Shown: in pieces, positions 1 to 7,043 of the stretch | Numbering within the stretch: the first letter of the stretch is position 1 | How the letters are laid out: every line of letters begins with the position of its first letter | Source: an uncultured Clostridium sp. | GTDB taxonomy: Bacteria > Bacillota > Clostridia > TANB77 > CAG-508 | Direction of reading: 5' to 3' | Assembly: GCA_946008205.1 (NCBI GenBank) | Contig: CAMGAZ010000055.1 | Location: 1-8,340 of the forward strand | Length of the DNA stretch: 8,340 nucleotides | Position numbers and translations under genes: made by a program | Notes under the pieces: model-generated | Database searches by the model: none | The model's input: only the letters and a program-made list of their open reading frames with translations | Told to the model about the DNA's origin: nothing

Positions 1-38
1 ACTCACAAGCAACGGACCCCGGCTAAACTGCCCCGCCT

Positions 39-530
39 ATGGCATGCAAAACCCTCGGTGAATATGGCTTCAATAATTTTTCACTGCAAACTTTTTGTCT
101 AAAAGGTACTGATGCTAATCAAATATCTGTAAAAAATGCTACTAAAGAAACTGCTTCTTTAGATTTACTATATTCTGATGATTTATCTGGATTAGTCCCT
201 AATGGCACTGACCTTTCGACTATAACTCCTAATATAAAACTTACAGAAAATTTGTCAGCTCCAATATTTGAAGGCACAAACGTTGGTACAATAACTTATT
301 CAATTGACGGCTCTGAATATTCCTGCAGCCTTATAGCTTCTCATAATGTTTACAAGTCTAATTTTGTAAAAACTTTATTAGAGCTTCTATTACTAATATT
401 TTTCTTGTTTATTTTTGCAAAGTTTTTACATTATAGAAATACTAAGCAAAATAAACGTAAAAAGTCCTATAATAAGAGAAATAATAAACGTAATTATATT
501 AATAATTTTTATCCTACATATAAGAATTAA
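39..530 (+). CDS. D-alanyl-D-alanine carboxypeptidase (DacA/DacF, PBP5-type), C-terminal part only
   Basis: This is the 3' end of a low-molecular-weight penicillin-binding protein that trims the terminal D-Ala of peptidoglycan stem peptides outside the membrane. What remains is the end of the peptidase domain (YGFNNF, about residues 9-14), the beta-rich PBP5 C-terminal domain (about 17-103), a membrane helix (about 110-130) and a basic Lys/Arg/Asn-rich tail (about 132-163). The catalytic SxxK, SxN and KTG motifs lie off the window. Full proteins are usually around 400 residues, so the ATG at 39 is only the first in-frame Met and not the real start. No ribosome binding site precedes it. An in-frame TAA at 24-26 and a GC-rich first 60 bases suggest a frameshift, an assembly join or a decayed 5' part. 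The gene converges on the LCP gene and shares its terminator. The family call is firm; whether the gene is intact cannot be told. Confidence 0.8.
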   Translation: MACKTLGEYGFNNFSLQTFCLKGTDANQISVKNATKETASLDLLYSDDLSGLVPNGTDLSTITPNIKLTENLSAPIFEGTNVGTITYSIDGSEYSCSLIASHNVYKSNFVKTLLELLLLIFFLFIFAKFLHYRNTKQNKRKKSYNKRNNKRNYINNFYPTYKN

Positions 531-534
531 AAGA

Positions 535-572
535 AAAATAGGGATTAACTATATAAAATTAATCCCTATTTT
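535..572. terminator. Bidirectional rho-independent terminator between dac and lcp
   Basis: A perfect 14-bp inverted repeat pairs 535-548 (AAAATAGGGATTAA) with 559-572 around a 10-nt loop. The A-run on the left arm and the T-run on the right arm give a U-tail in both directions. It begins 4 nt after the dac stop and ends just before the lcp stop codon, so it serves both convergent genes. Confidence 0.9.
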
Positions 573-573
573 A

Positions 574-1683
574 TTATTTACTTAATGTATTAGTATTTTC
601 TGTGTTAGTTTGTTCATTACTATCTTCATCTGCTGTTTTGAATAGGTCTGCAACCATTTCTTCTGTTTTTTTACTGTTAGCTATATATAAAGATACTCCA
701 TTGCACATCTCTACGTCCCCTGGAACAACTCCTGTCCTAATATTTTCTGCATTAAATTTTACTGCATATGGCACATATGATTTCAATTTTGAGATATCCA
801 TATTAGTATTTACATCTTCAGCCATTATATCGATTATTTGTTTTAACTTAAATATATTTTGTGGTTTTAGAGTTTGTTTTAAAGTTGCGATTATAAATTC
901 TCTTTGTGTTCTCATTCTTCCTAAATCTTGTTGTCCATATGAGCTTGGATAAGTAGTTCCATCGTCGTTATGTCTAAATCTCAATAGTTGCTCTGCTTTA
1001 GACCCATCAATTAACTGTTCTCCTGCTTTTAAATGTATATACAAATCTTGTGAAGAGTCCTCATAGTCCATGTCTATCGGAACATCAAATGTAACTCCCC
1101 CTATAGCATCAACTAGTTTGATTAAAGCGTCCGTATCTATTATGACATAATTTTCTAGGTTTAGACCTGTTAAATCATTTATTCTGTCAATTGCTTCCGG
1201 TATATTTGTACCGCTTCTGAACACTGTATTTATTTTGTAACTTGCTAAATAATTCTGAGATGCAGTTTTTCTATTTTTCTTTCCAACGTATGTGTCTCTT
1301 GGTATAGACATAATAGAGGCTTCCTGTGTTTTTGGATTATATGATGCAATCATTATAGAATCTGCTAGTTTATAATCATCTACCCCGCTTTCTCCCATTA
1401 TTAGCAATTGTATTGGCTCCAAATTTTCTAAATCTTCAGTGTTCTCTCCAAGTAATGTAGCAAGAGTTCCAGTTAGTCCCCCTCCATTTTTGTATATTTT
1501 GTACCCAAATAAAGTTCCTGCCCCCATTATAAGCAATAGTAGTAAAGTAACTACTACTCTCTTAACTTTTCTTACTGTTTTTGTTTTGGCTTTTGCTTTC
1601 TTACTTTTATTTACAGCATTATTATTTTCTTCTTTTGCATGCCTTCCACGAGTTTCCTCATATGTTTTTTTATTTTTACTCAA
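574..1683 (-). CDS. LytR-CpsA-Psr (LCP) family cell-wall glycopolymer transferase
   Basis: LCP proteins move lipid-linked glycopolymers (teichoic acid, capsule or other wall polysaccharide) onto peptidoglycan at the outer membrane face. The 369-residue protein has a Lys-rich cytoplasmic N-terminus (1-42), one membrane helix (about 43-63) and an extracytoplasmic LCP domain (about 90-275). Visible family motifs are ADSIMI with Asp108, SIPRDTYV with Arg129 and Asp130, Lys150 in KIN, LRFRHND (234-240) and DLGRMRTQ with Arg256, Arg258 and Gln260. These match the pyrophosphate and polyprenyl binding residues of the family, so it should be active. The tail (about 350-369) is Asn/Thr/Glu-rich. The start is TTG at 1683, preceded by GGGAG (1693-1697) at 9 nt; no ATG is better placed. 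It has its own promoter and a terminator on each side, so it is probably monocistronic. The LytR, CpsA or TagU subtype cannot be assigned. Confidence 0.93.
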   Translation of the reverse strand: MSKNKKTYEETRGRHAKEENNNAVNKSKKAKAKTKTVRKVKRVVVTLLLLLIMGAGTLFGYKIYKNGGGLTGTLATLLGENTEDLENLEPIQLLIMGESGVDDYKLADSIMIASYNPKTQEASIMSIPRDTYVGKKNRKTASQNYLASYKINTVFRSGTNIPEAIDRINDLTGLNLENYVIIDTDALIKLVDAIGGVTFDVPIDMDYEDSSQDLYIHLKAGEQLIDGSKAEQLLRFRHNDDGTTYPSSYGQQDLGRMRTQREFIIATLKQTLKPQNIFKLKQIIDIMAEDVNTNMDISKLKSYVPYAVKFNAENIRTGVVPGDVEMCNGVSLYIANSKKTEEMVADLFKTADEDSNEQTNTENTNTLSK

Positions 1684-1692
1684 ATGTTATCA

Positions 1693-1697
1693 CTCCC
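1693..1697 (-). promoter_or_regulatory. Ribosome binding site deciding the lcp TTG start
   Basis: GGGAG on the minus strand lies 9 nt upstream of the TTG at 1683. It supports this non-ATG start and the full basic N-terminus of the LCP protein. Confidence 0.7.
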
Positions 1698-1716
1698 ATA
1701 TAACTTTATGCTTTAG

Positions 1717-1745
1717 AGTATACCAAACATTAAATAAAATATCAA
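1717..1745 (-). promoter_or_regulatory. Sigma-A type promoter of lcp
   Basis: On the minus strand, TTGATA (-35, 1740-1745), a 17-nt spacer and TATACT (-10, 1717-1722) form a near-consensus housekeeping promoter. TGG directly before the -10 adds an extended -10 motif. Transcription would begin near 1709, leaving a leader of about 25 nt. It lies between the upstream operon terminator and lcp, which supports separate transcription of lcp. Confidence 0.8.
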
Positions 1746-1786
1746 TAGAATTAATGTATTTCATGGTTTTTATATGCAAGCTTCAT

Positions 1787-1824
1787 AAAAAAAAATCTAC
1801 TGAGTTAAACTCAATAGATTTTTT
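1787..1824 (-). terminator. Rho-independent terminator of the cvpA operon
   Basis: The arms 1790-1804 and 1810-1824 pair around a TTAAA loop, followed on the minus strand by nine U residues (from 1787-1795). The single irregular pair is a G-U wobble in the minus-strand RNA but a C-A mismatch in the plus-strand RNA, so the hairpin fits minus-strand transcription. It starts 3 nt after the cvpA stop codon. Confidence 0.88.
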
Positions 1825-1827
1825 ATT

Positions 1828-2469
1828 TTATTTAAATAATATCTTTAATATTATGTTATTGTTGTAAAGCATTTCTCCAATCGCGGATTTAGTTATGGCG
1901 GTAATTAATATATTGTCACTCCAAATAACGCTTGCTAATGAAATTATTCCCAATACCATATAAACTATAACCATACCTTCTACAGCACCATATACAACTC
2001 CACCAATTTTGTCTGCTTGCCTTATTACTGGTAGCTTTGTTATTTGGTTAGCAAATAACCCTACTATAATTAACAATATTCTTACTATTAAGAATAATAC
2101 TATGATTGATGCAACTCTTATAATTGTTATAGTAGTTGCATCTACAGCTTCTTTCTTTGCCGTTTCTGTAGCATTCTCTATATCTTTATTTATACTATCT
2201 AATATTGTTGAAGGCATATTCTTTTCTTCATCTGTCTCAGTCTCCTGTTCATGAATAAAAGTTTCTGTCATGCTCGCTTTGATGTTCTCATCTATTTGAG
2301 TATTATCTATTAATATGTTTGCCAAAGGCTTATAAAAAACAAGTGATATTACTACAGCTATAATGAATGATAACAATTTTATTAAACTGCCTGTTAGTCC
2401 TTTTCTATAGCCTAAAAGTATAAATAGCAACACTACTGCTATTATTATTAAATCTACAACTATCCCCAT
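1828..2469 (-). CDS. CvpA family integral membrane protein
   Basis: The 213-residue protein has four membrane segments (about 3-20, 26-46, 113-139, 157-180). A polar, acidic loop (about 54-111) separates the first pair from the second. The family motif D-x-x-G-G-x-x-x-G-x-x-x-G is present as DKIGGVVYGAVEG (153-165), just before the last helix. The family is named for colicin V production in E. coli; its biochemical activity is unknown, and links to envelope stress or bile tolerance come from Gram-negative bacteria. It is the last operon gene, 11 nt after the DUF5711 gene, with AAGGAG (2477-2482) overlapping that gene's stop codon, so the two are probably translationally coupled. The ATG at 2469 sits 7 nt from this site. 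The family call is good; the function is open. Confidence 0.87.
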   Translation of the reverse strand: MGIVVDLIIIAVVLLFILLGYRKGLTGSLIKLLSFIIAVVISLVFYKPLANILIDNTQIDENIKASMTETFIHEQETETDEEKNMPSTILDSINKDIENATETAKKEAVDATTITIIRVASIIVLFLIVRILLIIVGLFANQITKLPVIRQADKIGGVVYGAVEGMVIVYMVLGIISLASVIWSDNILITAITKSAIGEMLYNNNIILKILFK

Positions 2470-2480
2470 ACTACTTCTCC

Positions 2481-3713
2481 TTAAAATTTTACTATTTCTA
2501 TTTTATTTCTATAAACAATTCCTGCAATATAATCAGAAATTACTATTTTTCTAATTTCTTTGGATGATGCATATTTCTTTATTAACCACCCATTTGTATC
2601 AATGAAATGAATTTCTGAGCCTAGATTTATCGCTATTTTATTATCTTTGCAATAAAATTCTTTAGCTACTCCTTCATATTTATACACATTTTCCTTTTGA
2701 GATGTTGAATTTATTATTTTCACCGTTGTTGTAGTATTAAGTATTCCTGAATTTTCTTCTATGTTTTTTACTACATGTCCATTTAATTCTATGCTTGAAA
2801 ATGTTATTTTTTCTAATTTCGTATTTATGTCTGTAATTTTACTTTCTTGGTCGTTTTCTTCTATTACACGAATTGCATCATCATATTCACATACTAGTTT
2901 TGTTTTATTCTGATATTTTATATTTAGTATTAGGCTGTTAGATGGCGCATTGTATGTATATAGTATCGCTTGTGATGGTTCCTCTTTTGCTTTTTCTACT
3001 GATATGATTTTTATATTTGATTGTATTAATGTTCCACTTGTATTTACCTCAGCAATGCTTAAATATTTATTATCATCCGATATACTCGTATCCACTGCAA
3101 AAGTCCTTGCTAGATAATATCTAAATATTTCGTTTCCTGAATTATCAAACAATATTACTACAGACTTGTTTGCTGTTCCTGCTAGAACTACCGAGCAATA
3201 TCCATTTTCATTAATATTTATTCTTGTTATATTTCCTTCCAAATCCTTCTGCCACTTAATTGTATTATCTGAGATTAAATAAACTCTAGACGAATTTTGT
3301 TCAGCAATCATAAAATATTTTCCATTAGTATATGTAATTGGATTGCTTATTTCTACTTTGTTTTCTGACTCCTTTTTCCCTGATAAATTATATGTAGTTA
3401 AATTATTGTCCTTCAGTATTGCAATATATTTATAGTATGCAAATATGTTTGAATTGTCGTAGTCCTCCAACGCAATTGTTTTGAGATTATCTTCCTCTAT
3501 CGCTTTTTTTAAGACATTAGTATCCATATACGTTCTAAAACTCTCATTATTTGCATATACTGCGTATAAAATTATAAGCAAAACAATCAATAATATTAAT
3601 ATAATTATTCCTGCAATTTTCCCTTTGTTAATTGTTTTAGTTTCATTTTTGTCAAAATATAAGACATTCACATTTTTATTATTTTTCTTTCGATTTTGTA
3701 TTTTAGGTTTCAT
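2481..3713 (-). CDS. DUF5711 family membrane-anchored beta-propeller-like protein
   Basis: The 410-residue protein has a basic cytoplasmic N-terminus (1-31), one membrane helix (about 33-53) and a large domain that should lie outside the membrane. That domain is rich in repeating beta-strand units, for example a segment reading ISDDNKYLSIAEV and hydrophobic strands ending in polar turns, which suggests a propeller built from WD- or PQQ-like blades. I recognise it as the clostridial DUF5711 type from overall pattern; no catalytic motif is visible. No function is established for the family. The ATG at 3713 has AGGGAG (3719-3724) 5 nt upstream. It lies 63 nt after ykvI and 11 nt before cvpA. An extracytoplasmic sensor or scaffold role is conceivable but is inference only. 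Confidence 0.75.
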   Translation of the reverse strand: MKPKIQNRKKNNKNVNVLYFDKNETKTINKGKIAGIIILILLIVLLIILYAVYANNESFRTYMDTNVLKKAIEEDNLKTIALEDYDNSNIFAYYKYIAILKDNNLTTYNLSGKKESENKVEISNPITYTNGKYFMIAEQNSSRVYLISDNTIKWQKDLEGNITRININENGYCSVVLAGTANKSVVILFDNSGNEIFRYYLARTFAVDTSISDDNKYLSIAEVNTSGTLIQSNIKIISVEKAKEEPSQAILYTYNAPSNSLILNIKYQNKTKLVCEYDDAIRVIEENDQESKITDINTKLEKITFSSIELNGHVVKNIEENSGILNTTTTVKIINSTSQKENVYKYEGVAKEFYCKDNKIAINLGSEIHFIDTNGWLIKKYASSKEIRKIVISDYIAGIVYRNKIEIVKF

Positions 3714-3728
3714 CTCTTCTCCCTATCC

Positions 3729-3743
3729 AATTAGAATCTAATT
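3729..3743. promoter_or_regulatory. Short palindrome overlapping a possible internal promoter
   Basis: AATTAGA and TCTAATT flank a single central base, making a 15-bp palindrome in the 63-nt gap between ykvI and the DUF5711 gene. On the minus strand it overlaps a TATAAT hexamer (3741-3746). No good -35 is found at the right distance (TTATAT at 18 nt is the best), so both a promoter and an operator here are tentative. AT-rich DNA makes short palindromes common. Confidence 0.3.
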
Positions 3744-3776
3744 ATATTCTACAAATTAATTCTTATATAATTTATA

Positions 3777-4826
3777 TCAGTTTTTACTATTTTTTGCAAT
3801 ACTATTATCCTTTTTTAATATACTTATAATCTGAATTATTCCAATAACTCCAAATGCTGGATACAACGCACTTACCAGATTTCCAAATCCTATATAGGAA
3901 ATAGGAATTTCCAATATACAAATGAGCTTTGCTATCTTTTTATATTTCTGCTTATCTTCTATATTTCCCAAGACTCCATACCCAGCTGAAATTGCAGAAG
4001 TTAATATTGCAGTCACTATTGCAATTGAATATATGATTTTTTCTGTATTACTGCATTCATCTAATATTCTTAGAATCGGAAATTCTACACTACTTACATC
4101 TGTTCTACATAGTATAAGCATTTTAAATATTGAGATTATAAGAATAAATATAATTCCTCCTGTTGCCGCTGTTGCAATCTTTGATGTATTCTTATCTTTT
4201 ATATTGGAAGCGAGAGATATAATTATTGGAATTAAGGTTATGCTATTGTAGCTTGTATTTAGGACAGAACTTAGTATAGATTTTCCAGCATTGCCATTGC
4301 TTATATATACTTTACTATTTATTATGCTAGTCATAGGATAATTTTTTATACTAATAATAACTATTATAATAATCATTATAGGTACAGCAATCGTATTTAA
4401 CTTTATTACTCCGTCAAGGTTTTTTATCAGTAATATATAAATGATAATTGCATTAATTACAGCTGTAATAATTATTGGCACATTAAATTCCTGTCTGAAA
4501 TATGTACAGAAACCCGCACACATTATCCAAAATGAAACTACCAAAAATATGTTAATAATGTTTTTTAGTATTAAAGCAATTTTTTGATTATGTGCAATTT
4601 TTTCAACAAATTCATTATTGTTCTCTATATTGTACTTTTTAACTATTGCAATGGTTTTGTATATTATAATAGCCGTTAGGGTGGCTGATATAATTGCTCC
4701 TAAAAATCCGCCTTTTTCATATTTTGCAAAGAATATATATATTTCTTTTCCGGAAGCAAACCCAGCCCCTATTATTGTCCCTATTATGACCGCTATTACT
4801 TTTATAATATTTATTACCGTATTCAT
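3777..4826 (-). CDS. YkvI-like multi-pass membrane permease
   Basis: The 349-residue, very hydrophobic protein has about ten membrane segments. Near the N-terminus, GAGFASGKEI (20-29) is a glycine-rich break in the first helix. It is the hallmark of Bacillus YkvI-like proteins and resembles the unwound substrate-binding helix of the APC/LeuT transporter superfamily. A transporter role for an amino acid or another small solute is inferred; the substrate is unknown. Length matches the family (around 340-350). The ATG at 4826 has GAGG (4834-4837) 7 nt upstream, and that site lies inside a hairpin. The stop is TGA, the only one in the operon. It sits 45 nt after the GldG-like gene and 63 nt before the DUF5711 gene, the two widest gaps in the operon, so its expression may be set separately. 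Confidence 0.8.
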   Translation of the reverse strand: MNTVINIIKVIAVIIGTIIGAGFASGKEIYIFFAKYEKGGFLGAIISATLTAIIIYKTIAIVKKYNIENNNEFVEKIAHNQKIALILKNIINIFLVVSFWIMCAGFCTYFRQEFNVPIIITAVINAIIIYILLIKNLDGVIKLNTIAVPIMIIIIVIISIKNYPMTSIINSKVYISNGNAGKSILSSVLNTSYNSITLIPIIISLASNIKDKNTSKIATAATGGIIFILIISIFKMLILCRTDVSSVEFPILRILDECSNTEKIIYSIAIVTAILTSAISAGYGVLGNIEDKQKYKKIAKLICILEIPISYIGFGNLVSALYPAFGVIGIIQIISILKKDNSIAKNSKN

Positions 4827-4831
4827 AAATC

Positions 4832-4855
4832 CCCCTCATAATATTTATGAGAGGG
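4832..4855 (-). promoter_or_regulatory. Hairpin enclosing the ykvI ribosome binding site
   Basis: In the minus-strand RNA, CCC-U-CUCAUAA pairs with UUAUGAG-GGG across a 3-nt loop: ten base pairs with one bulged U. The right arm is the GAGGGG Shine-Dalgarno sequence of the ykvI gene. No U-run follows, so it is not a typical terminator. It could lower or condition ykvI translation relative to the upstream ABC genes, or protect mRNA ends. The structure is seen directly; its role is inferred. Confidence 0.5.
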
Positions 4856-4871
4856 TTAATGTTTTAATTAC

Positions 4872-6347
4872 TTATTTTTTTCTTCTTCTTACTTGCCATA
4901 CAACAATTCCTATTAAAATGATTATACTAGGTATAGCGATTATTATTGTTCTAATAATACTATCCTCTTTAGCTGTGGCCGTATACGTTGCAACTCCAGT
5001 GTCTTTTCTAATAACAATATTATCTTTTCTGTTAGCTAGATATGACATAGTATTAACTATAAAATCTCTATTATTATAAAGATTTATTGATACTATTTTA
5101 GTACTACTGCTTGAACTTGAAGAATTCAAACTAATTGACATATCACTAATAAATAAACTATTTGCGCACAATATAAGTTTTGAATTTTTACCTTCAGATA
5201 TATCTTTTGTTAATAGTGTAGCAATTGTCTCTCCTGATAGTTCTTGATCTTTATCATCTATATTTGATGTTTCTATTGTCATGTCCGTTCTTAAAAAAGA
5301 AGTGTTAGTAGTGGTTATCAAATCTTCTCGTGTTACTCCAAGTGTTTTGAGTTTATCACTTGATTTGAATTCTATTATTCCCGCATTTAGTAATGCTAAT
5401 TTTCCATCAGAAGCAATGTATTTTGTAATATCCGAGTAATTATTTACTTGTGGTATTATAATGTTTGCGTATCCATTAATTATTTTACTTGTATTTTGTT
5501 CATAAACAACCCCATTTGATATTGATACTCCATATAAATCCAATATAGTTTGAAAATTTGTTAAATCTACATTAGCTGTATTGGGATCAGATAAAATCAT
5601 CATATTTCCACCATTGTTTATATAGTTTAGTATTATGTCTCTCTCATATTCAGAAAAATCTTCTTTCAATGTTGTTAGAACTAATACATTGCAATCATCT
5701 GGTACTTTGGCTTCGACTAATAAATCCAAGTCTTCAACATCATTTGCTTCATTTTTTAAAACTTCTTTTGCAACTTGATAGTAACCTAAATTTTGTGCAT
5801 GATTTGTTACAAAATATACTTTTGGTTTTTGTTCTAGGTTAACATCCATAATTGCATTAGTTATTGCCTGCTCTGTTACATCATATTGCTCATATGTTGT
5901 GTAGTCATATGTGTAAAAGTCATTAGCTGATATAATCTTATTTCTTGCTCCTGCTTCTATAATTACTACTCCTCCAGTTACTGACGTTCCTAAGCCATAT
6001 TTTTGTTGTAGTTCTGGTCTCGTGGTAGCATCCTCTAATTCCTCATATGTTATATTCGAATTCTCTTTATTGTATAGTTTAACATAATTTAAAACTTCTG
6101 GATAATCGCTCATTCCATATAAAATTATTTTTGTATTTTGTGTTACATTCCCAACTTTGCCCTTTGATTCTTCTGATAATGAATATAATTTTTCTTTTGT
6201 TAAATCAATATCAGAAATGTTTTGTTTATTTACAAACACATTTAAAGCAATCACTATTGCTACAACTACAGCTATTAGTAATACTGTAAGCATTGTGTTG
6301 CCTAGCCATTTACCTTTTTTTATCATATCTTTCATCTTTTCTTTCAC
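4872..6347 (-). CDS. GldG-like ABC transporter auxiliary membrane protein
   Basis: The 491-residue protein has a basic N-terminus, a membrane helix (about 17-38), a long extracytoplasmic domain and a C-terminal helix (about 466-485) ending in RRRKK. The segment DLTKEKLYSLSEES (48-61) right after the first helix is characteristic of the GldG / ABC_transp_aux family. These proteins accompany an ABC-2 permease and ATPase and are thought to form the extracytoplasmic part of the complex; no catalysis is known. A run of seven Ser lies near residues 409-415. The start is GTG at 6347, set by a strong AGGAGG (6356-6361) 8 nt upstream that overlaps the permease stop; an ATG four codons later lacks such a site. 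The gap to the permease gene is 12 nt. It does not imply gliding in this organism. Confidence 0.88.
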   Translation of the reverse strand: MKEKMKDMIKKGKWLGNTMLTVLLIAVVVAIVIALNVFVNKQNISDIDLTKEKLYSLSEESKGKVGNVTQNTKIILYGMSDYPEVLNYVKLYNKENSNITYEELEDATTRPELQQKYGLGTSVTGGVVIIEAGARNKIISANDFYTYDYTTYEQYDVTEQAITNAIMDVNLEQKPKVYFVTNHAQNLGYYQVAKEVLKNEANDVEDLDLLVEAKVPDDCNVLVLTTLKEDFSEYERDIILNYINNGGNMMILSDPNTANVDLTNFQTILDLYGVSISNGVVYEQNTSKIINGYANIIIPQVNNYSDITKYIASDGKLALLNAGIIEFKSSDKLKTLGVTREDLITTTNTSFLRTDMTIETSNIDDKDQELSGETIATLLTKDISEGKNSKLILCANSLFISDMSISLNSSSSSSSTKIVSINLYNNRDFIVNTMSYLANRKDNIVIRKDTGVATYTATAKEDSIIRTIIIAIPSIIILIGIVVWQVRRRKK

Positions 6348-6355
6348 AGCAAATT

Positions 6356-6361
6356 CCTCCT
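6356..6361 (-). promoter_or_regulatory. Ribosome binding site deciding the GldG-like GTG start
   Basis: Consensus AGGAGG on the minus strand lies 8 nt before the GTG at 6347 and overlaps the TAG stop of the permease gene (6360-6362). This points to coupled translation and favours GTG over the in-frame ATG at 6335. Confidence 0.8.
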
Positions 6362-7043
6362 ACTTTACAACCTTTCTTCTTTTCATGACGATTATTGTTA
6401 AAATCACAAACATAACTGTTATCGATAATAAACTAATCGTCTCTGTTATTGGGAATACTCCTGTTGAAAAAGGGTAAAATTTATCTATTAATGATATTGC
6501 CATTAAGTTATGCGATATATTTGGTGCTAACCATGTTAAGATAAATATGGCTATAGTAGATATGCCCGCTATTATTTGATTCTCTGTAAGGCTTGATATA
6601 AACATTCCCAAGCTTATATATGCCATTGACAGTAGTAAAAAGCCAAACATTGTTGTAAATACTGTAGCTATATCAGGTGTTTTAAAGTAGCATATTATTG
6701 CAAAATATATTAATGTAAGTATCTCTGTTATAACTATTACTGCTACAGCTGCTAAGAATTTTCCTAAAGTTATTGCTACCATACTTCTTGGAGAAGTAAC
6801 TAATAATTGTTCCGTTCCATTTTTTCTTTCTTCAGAAAACATTCTCATAGTTAAAAGAGGAATAATAAATACCACAATGTACATTACGGAATAAAAGAAT
6901 ACATATTGATATGTTACAGCTCCTTGATATACAGTTGTTATGTAAAAGATTATGCTAAACATCGCTAAAAATAGCCCTATAAATACATATCCTATTGGTG
7001 AAAAGAAATATGTTTTTAACTCTTTTTTCATTACTGCCCACAT
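6360..7043 (-). CDS. ABC-2 type transporter permease, GldF-like
   Basis: The 227-residue permease has about six membrane helices (roughly 17-37, 50-66, 97-119, 127-150, 155-173, 203-221). The cytoplasmic loop after helix 2 carries MRMFSEERKNGTEQLLVTSP (66-85), the hallmark of GldF-like ABC-2 permeases where the ATPase docks. FFSPIGYVFIG near the N-terminus is also typical. It would form the membrane channel with the ATPase encoded just upstream and the GldG-like protein encoded downstream. Length fits the family (about 230-250). The ATG at 7043 overlaps the ATPase stop by one base (TAATG), and AAAGGAGG (7053-7060) lies 9 nt upstream inside the ATPase gene, so translation is coupled. The substrate is unknown. 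Confidence 0.9.
   Translation of the reverse strand: MWAVMKKELKTYFFSPIGYVFIGLFLAMFSIIFYITTVYQGAVTYQYVFFYSVMYIVVFIIPLLTMRMFSEERKNGTEQLLVTSPRSMVAITLGKFLAAVAVIVITEILTLIYFAIICYFKTPDIATVFTTMFGFLLLSMAYISLGMFISSLTENQIIAGISTIAIFILTWLAPNISHNLMAISLIDKFYPFSTGVFPITETISLLSITVMFVILTIIVMKRRKVVK

Noticed and set aside
602..2254. Plus-strand open frames at 602-952, 1439-1867 and 2009-2254
   Set aside because: They lie opposite the LCP and CvpA genes, lack ribosome binding sites, and their translations show no family features. They are antisense shadows in AT-rich DNA.
3777..3779. TGA read as Trp (mycoplasma-type code)
   Set aside because: No internal TGA appears in any gene, Trp is encoded by TGG throughout, and read-through of this TGA would add only a few unconserved codons.
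3481..5079. Plus-strand hydrophobic open frames at 3481-3741, 3922-4251 and 4618-5079
   Set aside because: They mirror Ile/Lys/Asn-rich membrane genes on the other strand. Their apparent membrane character comes from the complement of A-rich codons, and no start signals precede them.
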